This document shows, in pieces, positions 54,142-63,070 of a stretch of 64,000 nucleotides of DNA. The DNA comes from Eggerthella sp. YY7918 (lineage in GTDB: Bacteria > Actinomycetota > Coriobacteriia > Coriobacteriales > Eggerthellaceae). How positions within the stretch are numbered: the stretch's first letter is position 1; each line of letters starts with the position of its first letter. The position numbers and the translations under genes are program-made. The stretch covers positions 2,790,001 to 2,854,000 of the forward strand of contig NC_015738.1 in assembly GCF_000270285.1 (NCBI RefSeq), in the 5' to 3' direction. A model generated the notes under the pieces. That model ran no database searches and was not told the DNA's origin. It saw only the letters and a list, made by a program, of their open reading frames with translations.

Positions 54142-54825
54142 CTAACCCTCGTCCACAACCTCGGCAAGCGCTTCTTCATCGGCCTTCAGATAAGCCTCGG
54201 TAAACGTTGCCATATCCACATAGAATCCCTCTTCAGCTGCCGCCTTTAAATCGGCCGAGAAACGTTCGATCCAGTTGAGCAGGTGGTTTTGCAAGAATGT
54301 GCGCTGATCGCGCAGCACGGCCTCGGCGTTCTCGGCTTCGCCCGCACGCAGCGCCTCCACCGTGCGCTCACACAGACGCGCCATGAAGGCAAGCTCCACA
54401 GCAAGATGATCCTCTGGTTCTTTGAAGTCGGGATTCTTGGCGAACTGCGCTTCGCGATACAGATGCACCACCGAAACGTAGGCGTCCTGCATCATGAGGC
54501 CCTTGGAGCTGGTATACACCGACTCATAGGGAAATGCTTTCTGTGCCGTGCGCGGGCCCATGCCGAAAAACGCACGGTTGAATACGACCGCGAGCTGCTC
54601 GAGCGCCGCGTCGTCGCAGTTGGCAAGATCCGCCTGCAGCGCGGCAAAGGAGTTTGCCAAGCCTTCGACCTCGGAATTGAGTTGGGCGCTTTGCGCAAAC
54701 TCGGCCGCAAATGCCGCATCGATTTCCTTTTCGTAGCACCGGGACAAAAGCGCATACACCCGCCCTCGGTTTTCGCAAAAATCCGCCAGATTCTCTACCA
54801 GCTCGGCAGGAAGTGTCTCAGTCAT
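54142..54825 (-). CDS. TorD/DmsD-family chaperone
   Basis: A 227-residue all-helical protein with the family pattern RVYALLSRCYEKEIDAAFAA, PYESVYTSSKGLMMQDAYVS and EDHLAVELAFMARLC. It should bind the Tat signal of the molybdoenzyme and hold it for cofactor insertion in the cytosol. AAGGAG precedes the ATG at 54825. It follows the membrane subunit gene after a 154-base gap with two strong hairpins, so its level may be set separately from the enzyme. Confidence 0.88.
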   Translation of the reverse strand: MTETLPAELVENLADFCENRGRVYALLSRCYEKEIDAAFAAEFAQSAQLNSEVEGLANSFAALQADLANCDDAALEQLAVVFNRAFFGMGPRTAQKAFPYESVYTSSKGLMMQDAYVSVVHLYREAQFAKNPDFKEPEDHLAVELAFMARLCERTVEALRAGEAENAEAVLRDQRTFLQNHLLNWIERFSADLKAAAEEGFYVDMATFTEAYLKADEEALAEVVDEG

Positions 54826-54864
54826 GGTCGTTCTCCTTGGTCGTTGATTCTTCAGTCGGCCGTC

Positions 54865-54971
54865 CCCCGTGCCGGAACGCTCCATAGGGAGGGGGTAAGC
54901 GTTCCGGTACGGGGCGCGGTCGCCTCAGTATAAGGAAAGCGCGACGGGCGGCGACATGAGCCGCCGCCCGT
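54865..54971 (-). promoter_or_regulatory. Two strong hairpins between dmsC-like and torD-like genes
   Basis: One dyad pairs 54865-54881 with 54898-54914 (17 bp, one mismatch). The other pairs 54944-54953 with 54962-54971 (10 bp, all GC-rich). They lie inside an operon without T runs, so they may stabilise the upstream mRNA or attenuate the downstream genes. Confidence 0.65.
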
Positions 54972-54979
54972 TTTGCAGC

Positions 54980-55858
54980 CTACCTATAGATGAACTGCTC
55001 CACACTGGTGCCCACGCTGTACATGATGACGCGCAGAACCACCGCGCCCACAGCCGAGCACGCCAACGCCACGAACATCCACGTGGCCAGGCTCTTCGGA
55101 TTGGCCACACCTGTGTTGCCTTCGCCTTTCGTCGCCTTCACGCAGGCAAGGACGGTCAGCACCACCGGGGCGACAAGCCCCACCAGCACGACGCCAACCC
55201 AGAATGCGACGGCCAGATCGCCCGAGATAAGGCGCTCGATGGAACGCGATGCCTCCTGATAAGGAGCAATCGCAATCCACACCACGTAGGCCAGAGAAGT
55301 CACCACCATGATGATGACACCCGCCAGCGCAAGCTTGAGCGCAAAGCCGCCCTCTTCGGCCGCATTGCCCTTCAGCAACACGAGACCGCACATGAGCAGC
55401 ATGCCCATAGCCAGGCCGCCGCCCAAGAACATGAGCGGAAGAGCCACGCTATCCCACGCAGGACGTGCGGCGACAAGATAGCTCGCGCCCGCTACGATGG
55501 GCAGCACGATACCGATGATGCCACCCAGCACGCCGAACACCTTGGTCACGCCGGGATAATCCTTGCGCGACAAGATCACATACACCAGCGCCACGATACC
55601 CATGATGGCAACAATAAAGAGTTCTTTGGAAAGCCCTGAACCCAGGTTGCCCAAAAGATGCGTCGCACGCTCTGGATGTCCCATGTGCAGCACCGACACG
55701 CAGCCACCCACCGCCAAGCAGATGAGCGCGATGAGCGCACCGATGAAACGCACATCCTTGAACTTACCCTTCAGCTCGCCCACGCCCAAAAACACGAACG
55801 AACCTGAAGTCACACCGAGAAGAACACTAAAGATCAAAAGGGGCCACTGAACTTCCAT
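54980..55858 (-). CDS. NrfD/DmsC-like membrane anchor subunit
   Basis: A 292-residue membrane protein with eight to nine hydrophobic helices, starting MEVQWPLLIFSVLLGVTSGS. It resembles the DMSO reductase anchor family (DmsC), including the LHMGHPERATHLLGNLGSGL SKELF segment. It would anchor the catalytic and iron-sulfur subunits and oxidise menaquinol. It starts two bases after the stop of the iron-sulfur subunit gene, consistent with tight coupling. Confidence 0.88.
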   Translation of the reverse strand: MEVQWPLLIFSVLLGVTSGSFVFLGVGELKGKFKDVRFIGALIALICLAVGGCVSVLHMGHPERATHLLGNLGSGLSKELFIVAIMGIVALVYVILSRKDYPGVTKVFGVLGGIIGIVLPIVAGASYLVAARPAWDSVALPLMFLGGGLAMGMLLMCGLVLLKGNAAEEGGFALKLALAGVIIMVVTSLAYVVWIAIAPYQEASRSIERLISGDLAVAFWVGVVLVGLVAPVVLTVLACVKATKGEGNTGVANPKSLATWMFVALACSAVGAVVLRVIMYSVGTSVEQFIYR

Positions 55859-55860
55859 GC

Positions 55861-56433
55861 TTACTCATCCCCTTTCCACGTGCATTTATCCAGGCCGTAG
55901 GAAACACCGGGGTGGTTCCCCACGTCCTTGAGCTTGTACGTCTTCTTCTTGGCAACCATCTTCGCCACATCGGACTCGGGATCATCCAGGTCGCCGAACA
56001 GACGCGCCTGACCGGGGCAATGCCTCACGCACGCTGGCTTCTCGCCCTTGTCGATGAGGTGTGCACACATCGTGCACTTCTCGATAACGCCCTTGTCCTT
56101 GTCGGTGTCGTAGGTACGCACGCCGTAGGGGCAGGCCATAACGCAATACTGGCAGCCAATGCACTTGGAGTGGTCAACAAGCACCACGCCGTCTTCGCGT
56201 CGATAGCTGGCGCCGGTCGGGCACACGCTGACGCATTGCGGGTTGTCGCAGTGCTGGCATGCCACGGGCAAGTAGTACATCTCCAGGTCGGGGTACGTGC
56301 CCGACGGTCCTACGGTAAGCACCTTGTTGTAATAGGTACCCAAACCAACGTTGTTTTCCTGCTTGCACACCACGGCACAGGAGTGACAACCGATGCAGCT
56401 ATCTAGGTCGATAGCAATAATATTGCGGGTCAT
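55861..56433 (-). CDS. DmsB-like iron-sulfur subunit
   Basis: A 190-residue protein with four 4Fe-4S motifs: CIGCHSCAVVCKQEN, CQHCDNPQCVSVCP, CIGCQYCVMACPYGV and CTMCAHLIDKGEKPACVRHC. This is the electron-transfer subunit of DMSO reductase-family complexes. It has no signal of its own and would be exported with the catalytic subunit. Its ATG begins just after the catalytic gene stop, with GGGAGGT inside the end of that gene. Confidence 0.93.
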   Translation of the reverse strand: MTRNIIAIDLDSCIGCHSCAVVCKQENNVGLGTYYNKVLTVGPSGTYPDLEMYYLPVACQHCDNPQCVSVCPTGASYRREDGVVLVDHSKCIGCQYCVMACPYGVRTYDTDKDKGVIEKCTMCAHLIDKGEKPACVRHCPGQARLFGDLDDPESDVAKMVAKKKTYKLKDVGNHPGVSYGLDKCTWKGDE

Positions 56434-56434
56434 G

Positions 56435-59344
56435 TTACGCCACACCTCCCTTCACGCTCACCTGCGTCACGCCGTCTTGCTGTTCGTCGGCAGCAAGCGC
56501 TTCGGCGGAAAGCGGCAGGAATATCTTCAGATCGTCTTCGTTCATGCAGATGTTGTTCGGGGCGCCTTCTTCAGCCTTGTACACCTTGCAGAGGCCGCCG
56601 AAGTTGTCGGTTCCGACTGCGGGGTCGTACGGGCCGTTGTTCTCGAACAGCACATTGCAGTTACAGTCGTACGCACCGTGCAGATCGTCGGTCGCCTCGC
56701 GCTCGGGGAACCACCAGTCGTGCTCGACATGGATGGTGCCGGGCTTGATGGCCTCGGTCAGGTTCGCACGCTGGCGAATGCGGTCGACATACGTCTCGAT
56801 CCATACCCAGTCGTCCTGCTGAATGCCCAGTTCCGCGGCCGTGGCGGGGTTGATGTCCATCGTCGGGAACATGTGAACCTCGCGCATCCACGGGCTGTTG
56901 CGATACTCCGTGTGGAAGAACGCGTGGCTACGACCGCCCGTGATGAGCGTGTAGGGGTATTCCTCCAGCAGGTCGGGACGCGCCTTCGGCGTGATGGGCG
57001 GTTCGATGTACAGCGGCAAGGGACCGTTGCCGTACAGCAGCAGGTCTTCGGACCACATTTCCATCTTGCCGTTGTCCGACTGCGGGTGCGGCGGAATCAC
57101 TTTGCCATCCGGAGTCTTGGCGCCGGGGAAACGGTAGACCGAACCCATCTTGTTGCCACGATACATGGTGTTGAAGCCGGGGCGGAAGTCGCTCGTCTTG
57201 CGCATGAAGCCCGTCTCGTACTTCGGCGCACCCTTGACCGTAGCCATTTCCACGCCGGTCACGCTGATACGCTCGCGGAAGTCCTCGAAGCTTGAACAGG
57301 AGAGTTGCGGCGGCAGCGTCTCGGGGCCCTTCACCATGTAATCGAAGAACTCGTACTTGTCTTTCCAGTACATATCCACGTCCATGTACTTCGCGAACTC
57401 GAAGCAGATGTCCATGTCGTCCTTGCACTCGCCCAGCGGCTCGTGGAAGGGCTGACGGATGAGGTAGGTGTGGCTGGTCGGGAAGCCGTGGCCCGAGTGT
57501 GCCCACTCCACGCGGTCAACCTCGTTGGGATGCGCCGCCGGCAAGATGATGTCGGCCAGCTCGCCCGAGGGGGTCATGTAGATGTCCACGTTCACGAAGA
57601 AGTCGAGGTTCTTGAAGCCTTCCACGATCTCGTGGCCGCCTTCGATAGAGAGGATCGGCTCGCTCGTCTGCTGCCAGTAACCATGAATCTGGAACGGGTC
57701 GCCCTTCGCCATAGCCTTTGTGGTAGCTGCGCCGAAACCGCCCTGCTGGCCGTAAATGACCTGCCCACCGGAGTTCTGCGTGGTTTCCTTGAGCTCGCCG
57801 GTCGCGTCGTCGGCCACAAGAATTTGCTGATAGCCGGTGTTCTGACACACGGACAGCTTCTTGATGTTCATGGCCGTTTCCTTGCGGCGCTGACCCATAC
57901 GACCTTCCTTGTTGGGCACGACGTCGAACATAAACGAGTCGTAACCGGTGGCAGGCTCGCGTCCGATGTTCTGGCCGCCCTTCGTGTCGAAGTTGCCGGC
58001 AAGCGCCATCATGATGGTGAACGCCTGCGAGATACCCGAGGTGTTGATGGAGAATTCCACCTTCTGGCCACGGCAGAAGCATGCGTGCGGACTGGCATCG
58101 ATGTAGGTTTGAATGGCTTCGCGAATTCTATCCTCGTCCAGTTCGCAGAATTCGGCGGCGCGTTCGATGGTCCAGGGGGTCACATGCTCTACGAGAATGT
58201 CCCAGCTGGTGCGATACGTCTTGCCGTTGATTTCGCGGCTGCCGGAAAGCGCGGGCTTCGCGTCGGCCACGATGTTGCCGGCCTCGTCGAGCCACTGGAA
58301 CGCCTTCGGGCCGCCCACGCCCTGCTTGTTCTGCCAGTCGCCCGACCAGTAAATCAGCTGGTCATGCGCTTCGTCCCAAGCGGGATACAGCTCTTCGTTG
58401 CCGCCTTCCTGCATCATGGACTGACGCAGCTGGTAGCCGGTACCCTCTTCATCGATGAAGAACGGGGCATTGGTATAGTAGCGCGCGAAGTCTTCGGCGC
58501 ACTTGTCCGAGTGGATAATCTCGTTGATGAACGCAAGTACGAGTGCCATGTCCGAACCCGGACGGATGGGCAACCAAATGTCAGCCTTACTTGCCGTGCA
58601 GGTGAAACGCGGGTCGACGCAGATGACCTTCGCGCCGCGTTCCTGCGCACGCTTCACGGTCAGCCAGTCGTAGTAACCGCGGCTGCGCTCCTGGCGGCAC
58701 CAGATGAGGATGCAGTCGGTATTGTTGCCATCCCAGCCGGTGTACTGCGTTTCGTCGCCATAGAGACGCTGGCTGGTGAAGTAAGAACCGACCCAGCACA
58801 GGTTGCCAACGCCAAACGTGGCCGTGCTGCCCAGCTCCAACCACAGCTTGTTGATGGCCTGGAATTGCAGCATGTCGCGACCCGTGCCGTACTGGTGGGC
58901 GATGGTGTGCCAGCCATACTGCTCGCCGATTTCGGTAAAGCGCTGGGCGGCCTCTTCATAGGCCTCTTCCCAGGTGATGCGCTTCCACTGGCCGGAGCCC
59001 TTCTCGCCCACGCGCTTCTGCGGGTAGCGCACGCGCAGCGGGTTGTACAGCTCCTGCGGGATGGCGAAGGCACGCGAGCACAGCGTTCCCTCGCTGAACA
59101 GGTCGGGATTGCCCTCGATTTTCACAAGGCGCCCGTCTTTGACGTGCCCGAACAATGCGCAGCGACCGTAACACTGGCGGCATGCGCTCGGGATGATTTT
59201 CACGTCGTCGGACGAGGTCCCCGCACCGTTGGCGCCTGCTTCTTCCGCAGCGGCCGTTGTGGCCGAAGCACCAAGCAGCAGCGTTGAGGCAGTCGCAACG
59301 GCTGTAGCCTTCACGAAGCCTCGGCGGCTCATCTTCAGTGACAT
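56435..59344 (-). CDS. Molybdopterin oxidoreductase catalytic subunit (DMSO reductase superfamily)
   Basis: A 969-residue enzyme with a Tat signal (SRRGFVKA), an N-terminal 4Fe-4S motif CRQCYGRCALFGHV...TLC, and bis-MGD binding segments including DCILIWCRQERSRG and the C-terminal TGGRSHAFFHTEYRN. It would reduce an external electron acceptor using menaquinol electrons. The Mo-ligand region reads GVGNLCWVGSYF, and I cannot decide the ligand. Substrate is open: DMSO/TMAO-type oxides, or a catechol or other aromatic substrate as known for relatives in Eggerthella. GGAGGAG precedes the ATG. It heads a six-gene operon (A-B-C-torD-napG-napH types). Confidence 0.9.
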   Translation of the reverse strand: MSLKMSRRGFVKATAVATASTLLLGASATTAAAEEAGANGAGTSSDDVKIIPSACRQCYGRCALFGHVKDGRLVKIEGNPDLFSEGTLCSRAFAIPQELYNPLRVRYPQKRVGEKGSGQWKRITWEEAYEEAAQRFTEIGEQYGWHTIAHQYGTGRDMLQFQAINKLWLELGSTATFGVGNLCWVGSYFTSQRLYGDETQYTGWDGNNTDCILIWCRQERSRGYYDWLTVKRAQERGAKVICVDPRFTCTASKADIWLPIRPGSDMALVLAFINEIIHSDKCAEDFARYYTNAPFFIDEEGTGYQLRQSMMQEGGNEELYPAWDEAHDQLIYWSGDWQNKQGVGGPKAFQWLDEAGNIVADAKPALSGSREINGKTYRTSWDILVEHVTPWTIERAAEFCELDEDRIREAIQTYIDASPHACFCRGQKVEFSINTSGISQAFTIMMALAGNFDTKGGQNIGREPATGYDSFMFDVVPNKEGRMGQRRKETAMNIKKLSVCQNTGYQQILVADDATGELKETTQNSGGQVIYGQQGGFGAATTKAMAKGDPFQIHGYWQQTSEPILSIEGGHEIVEGFKNLDFFVNVDIYMTPSGELADIILPAAHPNEVDRVEWAHSGHGFPTSHTYLIRQPFHEPLGECKDDMDICFEFAKYMDVDMYWKDKYEFFDYMVKGPETLPPQLSCSSFEDFRERISVTGVEMATVKGAPKYETGFMRKTSDFRPGFNTMYRGNKMGSVYRFPGAKTPDGKVIPPHPQSDNGKMEMWSEDLLLYGNGPLPLYIEPPITPKARPDLLEEYPYTLITGGRSHAFFHTEYRNSPWMREVHMFPTMDINPATAAELGIQQDDWVWIETYVDRIRQRANLTEAIKPGTIHVEHDWWFPEREATDDLHGAYDCNCNVLFENNGPYDPAVGTDNFGGLCKVYKAEEGAPNNICMNEDDLKIFLPLSAEALAADEQQDGVTQVSVKGGVA

Positions 59345-59497
59345 CTCTCCTCCTTTTACCTCTCCTCGTTGGGAGGAAGTTGGAGAAGGAACCTCTTTGA
59401 GAAACGATGTCCGAGTTGGTTTCGACCGTGGAAAGCGCCGTTCACCCGGCAGTACGTCCTGTCTTCCCCTTATTCCCCCATTTTACTTGCATACCTA

Positions 59498-59525
59498 ATT
59501 ATATTTGCTGTAATTATTAGTGCAA
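59498..59525 (-). promoter_or_regulatory. Promoter of the molybdoenzyme operon
   Basis: On the reverse strand TTGCAC (59520-59525) and TATAAT (59498-59503) are 16 bases apart. The leader to the ATG at 59344 would be about 145 bases, with no evident small frame. The rest of the 422-base gap (59345-59766) has no gene; TTGACG at 59687-59692 may belong to the plus-strand marR promoter. Confidence 0.65.
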
Positions 59526-59766
59526 CAACTTTAATTATGCTATTTTAAGGATAATCGCGGTGTAGCGCGCATCAGATAGGCGGAACAGGCATGCGAAACG
59601 AATCAATTACGCTGGGGTGAAATTGATCGTGCGCCTGCCAACCGCAGAGTCCAACCGTGGAGTTTGAGCGACGAGGAACAAATTCGTTGACGATACACAC
59701 GCGAATATGATTATCATGGTGCAACGATTCAACCGCTTGAGCCATGCGCGATAGAAAGACAAGGCC

Positions 59767-60207
59767 ATGGGCAACCAACACAATCAGCTTATTGGGTTTA
59801 AGGTATACGACGCACAGCGCTCCATTTTTAAGGCGCTCGAAAAAACGCTCGCGGTTTACGGAATAACCCCTGGTCAATGGAATTTGCTTAACCAGCTTGA
59901 TCGCGCGGGCGAACTTTCGCAGAAAGCGCTTGCAGACCGCACGCGCAAAGAGCAGGCCACCATCACGCGCTACCTTGACATCCTTGAACGGAAAAACCTT
60001 ATTGTGCGCACCCGGGATGCAAAGGATCGCCGCGCGCATTCCGTCACCATCACCGACGATGCTCGCGCTCTTTTGAAAAGCGTCGAACCGGTTGCTTTCA
60101 ATGCGGCCGAACGCCTGATTGAAGGTATCGACCAGGATGATCTGGATACGTTCACCGCGGTACTCGCCCACCTGAAAGATAACGCCGAGGCGTATAACGC
60201 GGAGTAA
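59767..60207 (+). CDS. MarR-family transcriptional regulator
   Basis: A 146-residue winged-helix protein: GITPGQWNLLNQLDRAGELS, LADRTRKEQATITRYLDILE (recognition helix) and the wing DAKDRRAHSVTITD. It diverges from the molybdoenzyme operon and so may regulate it and itself in response to a small, possibly aromatic, ligand; that fits a phenolic substrate but is only inference. The ATG at 59767 has AAGG upstream. A small hairpin follows the stop. Confidence 0.9.
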   Translation: MGNQHNQLIGFKVYDAQRSIFKALEKTLAVYGITPGQWNLLNQLDRAGELSQKALADRTRKEQATITRYLDILERKNLIVRTRDAKDRRAHSVTITDDARALLKSVEPVAFNAAERLIEGIDQDDLDTFTAVLAHLKDNAEAYNAE

Positions 60208-60226
60208 CGGCCGGTAGGGAGGCCGT
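60205..60226 (+). terminator. Hairpin at the marR stop
   Basis: AACGGCC and GGCCGTT with an eight-base loop overlap the end of marR. The T run is missing, so termination is uncertain. Confidence 0.45.
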
Positions 60227-60365
60227 TGCCCCCACAACAACAGCTTCGAACAAAAAAGTGATAACAATCTGCTTCATCCTTTGCTACAATGCCCGTGCAT
60301 AATTTCATAGCGTCACCCCGTTGATGCGTCTTGAATCGAAGACTGTTGTTTGAAACAGGGCGCGG

Positions 60366-60464
60366 AAGGGGCCTCTGGAGAATCCCGCTCAGCGGGTGCC
60401 GAAGGGGCAAGGCGCACGTCCACCATCGACGTGTAGCTGAAACTCTCAGGCAAAAGGACAGAGC
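60366..60464 (+). promoter_or_regulatory. Glycine riboswitch
   Basis: The RNA carries the conserved elements CTGGAGAA, GTGCCGAAGGGGCAA and AACTCTCAGGCAAAAGGACA in order, which are diagnostic. Only one full aptamer is visible rather than a tandem pair. It lies about 116 bases before the AGCS transporter gene, and TACAAT at 60285-60290 could be the promoter -10 box. Confidence 0.93.
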
Positions 60465-60579
60465 AAAGCATCTCGCTTGTCGCGACTTCGCACGTTCCGC
60501 CCCCATCCTCCATAGACCCCCTCATCCCCATCAGGGTGCGCCCGCATCGTATTTGTAGGATTAAAAGGAGGAATGGAAC

Positions 60580-62097
60580 GTGGAAGGGTTTTTCGATGTC
60601 ATCAACAATGCGCTTAAGGCCATTGATGACTTCATCTGGGGCATCCCGCTTATGGTGCTCATCTTGTTTGGGGGCATTCTGCTGACGGTGCGCCTGCGCG
60701 GCGTGCAGTTTCGCCAGTTGCCGCGCGCACTGCGCTATATGATCAAGAACGAAACGGGCGGCGAAGGCGAAGTAACCAGCTTCGGCGCACTGTGCACCGC
60801 GCTGTCAGCCACCATCGGTACCGGCAACATCGTGGGCGTGGCCACGGCTATCGTCGCAGGTGGTCCGGGTGCTTTGTTCTGGATGTGGCTGGCGGCGCTG
60901 TTTGGCATGGCAACGAAGTTCTCCGAGGGCCTGCTTGCCGTGAAGTTCCGCAGCGTCGACAAGAAGACGGGACATGTGCTGGGCGGCCCGTTCTACTACA
61001 TCGAGCGCGGCATGGGAATGCGCTGGCGCTGGTTGGCGAAGATCTTCGCTTTCTTCGGCATGTGCGTGGGTCTGTTCGGCATCGGTACGTTCACGCAGGT
61101 GAACTCCATTTCTACGGCTATCACCGGATTCTTTGATCCCGAGAAGAACATCACGGTAAACATCCTCGGCATGGATTACTCCATTTTCACGGTTATTGGA
61201 TCGCTGCTGCTGGCGGTGTTTGTGGGCCTTGTGGTCATCGGCGGACTCAAGCGCATCGCGAAGGTGAGCGAGCGCGTGATTCCTGCGATGGTGGTACTGT
61301 ATGTGGGCTTCTCGCTCGTGCTTATCTGCGTGAACCTTGACAAGGTGCCCGGCGCGTTCGTCACCATTTTCGAAAGCGCTTTCGGCCTGCAGGCGATGGC
61401 GGGCGGCATGCTCGGCGCCATTCTTGTTGCTATGCAGATGGGTATCGCCCGCGGTATTTTCTCGAACGAGGCGGGTCTTGGTTCCGCGCCCATCGCTGCA
61501 GCGGCTGCGCAGACGAAGGAGCCGGTACGTCAGGGCCTCGTGTCCATGACCGGCACGTTTTTGGACACCATCGTGGTGTGCTCCATGACCGGCCTTGCGC
61601 TTGTGATGACCGGCGCCTACCAGATGCCGGGCCTTGAGGGCGCTGCGGTGACCACCGCCGCATTCCAGGCAGGCCTGCCGTTCATTCCGGGCGAAGTGGT
61701 ATCGTTTGTGCTGATGGCATGTCTGGTACTGTTCGGCTTCACCACCATTTTGGGTTGGGATTACTACGGCGAGCGTTGCCTTGAGTACTTCAGCAACGGC
61801 TCCATGAAGGCCGTGAAAGTGTACCGGTGGCTCTACATCGCCGCCGTGTTTATTGGCCCCTACATGACTGTGGCTGCCGTGTGGACCATCGCCGACATCT
61901 TCAACGGCCTTATGGCGCTGCCGAACATGATCGCCCTCATCGCGCTTTCGGGTGTGGTGGCGAAGGAGACGCGCGACTACTTCGCACGCCTCAAAGCCGC
62001 CGGCAACGAAGATGCCATGGCGCCGCATCTTCCCGGCGACAACTGGGATATTCCGCCCATCGATTCACTGGAAGATCGACTGGGCGCAAAAAGCTAG
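60580..62097 (+). CDS. Sodium:alanine/glycine symporter (AGCS family)
   Basis: A 505-residue inner-membrane protein with about 11 helices and family motifs GEVTSFGALCTALSATIGTG NIVG and FSNEAGLGSAPIAAAAA. It takes up glycine or alanine with sodium. The glycine riboswitch upstream makes glycine the probable substrate. It begins at GTG 60580 with AAGGAGG eight to nine bases upstream; an ATG seven bases earlier is out of frame. It is a single-gene transcript with a hairpin after it. Confidence 0.94.
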   Translation: MEGFFDVINNALKAIDDFIWGIPLMVLILFGGILLTVRLRGVQFRQLPRALRYMIKNETGGEGEVTSFGALCTALSATIGTGNIVGVATAIVAGGPGALFWMWLAALFGMATKFSEGLLAVKFRSVDKKTGHVLGGPFYYIERGMGMRWRWLAKIFAFFGMCVGLFGIGTFTQVNSISTAITGFFDPEKNITVNILGMDYSIFTVIGSLLLAVFVGLVVIGGLKRIAKVSERVIPAMVVLYVGFSLVLICVNLDKVPGAFVTIFESAFGLQAMAGGMLGAILVAMQMGIARGIFSNEAGLGSAPIAAAAAQTKEPVRQGLVSMTGTFLDTIVVCSMTGLALVMTGAYQMPGLEGAAVTTAAFQAGLPFIPGEVVSFVLMACLVLFGFTTILGWDYYGERCLEYFSNGSMKAVKVYRWLYIAAVFIGPYMTVAAVWTIADIFNGLMALPNMIALIALSGVVAKETRDYFARLKAAGNEDAMAPHLPGDNWDIPPIDSLEDRLGAKS

Positions 62098-62112
62098 TGC
62101 TCATAAGCGTGT

Positions 62113-62174
62113 CATGGAAGTGGCACGCTTACTTAGCCCTCCCCGCGCGTCAAGCGCGCAACAGCAAGAATACG
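62113..62174. repeat. 62-bp direct repeat, copy 1 (before aroK)
   Basis: It starts CATGGAAGTGGCACGCTTA and contains CCGCGCGTCAAGCGCGCAAC, a GC dyad. A nearly identical 61-bp copy lies at 62981-63041 on the other side of aroK, in the same orientation. It overlaps the start of the hairpin at 62169. Confidence 0.8.
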
Positions 62175-62207
62175 CCTCTCGACATCATCAACGTCGAGAG
62201 GCGTATT
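62169..62207. terminator. Perfect 15-bp hairpin after the AGCS gene
   Basis: 62169-62183 pairs perfectly with 62193-62207 around a nine-base loop. It follows the transporter stop by 71 bases. No T run follows, so it may terminate weakly or only protect the mRNA. Confidence 0.65.
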
Positions 62208-62215
62208 CTGTCGCA

Positions 62216-62367
62216 TGGCCCCAAAACGGGGGCTATGGCAATTTTAGAAAGGTTTGGATAAACGAAACGTTTCCGGGAATTTAAAATGCCCTGATCGTAG
62301 AGCCTCCCCTTTGCTGAGAGACATACCTGAACGCAAGAAAATTGCCACAGCCCCCGTTTTGAGGCCA
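62216..62367. repeat. 152-bp palindromic dispersed repeat, copy 2
   Basis: The ends (62216-62244 and 62339-62367) are inverted repeats matching at 27 of 29 positions and begin TGGCCCCAAAA. They equal those of the copy at 46211 except at a few positions. The interior shows partial similarity in reverse orientation. It lies between the AGCS and aroK genes, without coding potential. Confidence 0.8.
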
Positions 62368-62407
62368 CCTCAGCACAGAGCGGAGACTAAGTGGAGGACA
62401 AAGTCGT

Positions 62408-62917
62408 TTACTTTAGCGCGTCGGCTACCTTGCGGGCGGCTGCGGTGATGGAGAGGTCGTTCACGTCGACGGTGATTTCGGCATACTGCTCGTAGAGCGG
62501 CTTGCGCTCGTCATAGAGTTCGCGCAGGCTCATGCCAATGCCGCCTTTGAGCACCACGCCACGCTCCTGCAGATCGCTCAGGCGGTTGACCAGCTGATCA
62601 AAGGATATTTTTAGGTAGACTATGCGTCCGATTTCCGCGAGATGCTGCATGGCATCGTCGGAATACACAGCCGAACCACCGGTAGCGATGACCGTTTTTG
62701 AAGCTACGAGGTCGCTCAGTATTTCATTCTCTACCTGAATGAAGCCCTCGGGACCGCACGCATCGATAATCTTTTGCAACGTCTTGTCGCACTGGTTCTG
62801 AATGACCAAGTCGGCGTCGACAAAATCGTAGTTCAAAATTTTTGCCAGAACAATGCCGAGCGTAGACTTTCCCGCCCCCGGCATACCAATGAGCACAATG
62901 TTGTCTTTTTCCGCCAT
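62408..62917 (-). CDS. aroK: Shikimate kinase
   Basis: Phosphorylates shikimate on the way to chorismate, the precursor of menaquinone as well as aromatic amino acids. The 169-residue product has the P-loop IGMPGAGKSTLG, DADLVIQNQ (shikimate contact), GGSAVYS and RGVVLKGGIGMSLRELYDER. GGAGGAATC precedes the ATG at 62917. It stands alone between two copies of a 62-bp repeat, and the last 27 bases of the gene region recur at 63823. Confidence 0.93.
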   Translation of the reverse strand: MAEKDNIVLIGMPGAGKSTLGIVLAKILNYDFVDADLVIQNQCDKTLQKIIDACGPEGFIQVENEILSDLVASKTVIATGGSAVYSDDAMQHLAEIGRIVYLKISFDQLVNRLSDLQERGVVLKGGIGMSLRELYDERKPLYEQYAEITVDVNDLSITAAARKVADALK

Positions 62918-62980
62918 GATTCCTCCTAAACCTGCAAAAGCCAACTCGCATTCATTATCAGTGGCTGATTGTGCGTACGC

Positions 62981-63041
62981 CATGGAAGTGGCGCGCTTAA
63001 CAGCCCTCCCCGCGCGTCAGGCGCGCAACAGCAAGAATGCG
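62981..63041. repeat. 62-bp direct repeat, copy 2 (after aroK)
   Basis: CATGGAAGTGGCGCGCTTAA onward matches copy 1 at 62113 with a few changes, including CGCGCGTCAGGCGCGCAACA. The copies are 868 bases apart and bracket aroK. Confidence 0.8.
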
Positions 63042-63070
63042 TCATGTTAGTCACATTGGTTTACCACGCC

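Noticed and set aside
57305-59287. A 660-codon open frame on the plus strand
   Set aside because: It is antisense to the molybdoenzyme catalytic gene, has no ribosome binding site and shows no family motif. It is a GC-bias artefact.
60805-62028. A 407-codon open frame on the minus strand
   Set aside because: It is antisense to the AGCS transporter, with low-complexity histidine-rich translation and no start signal.
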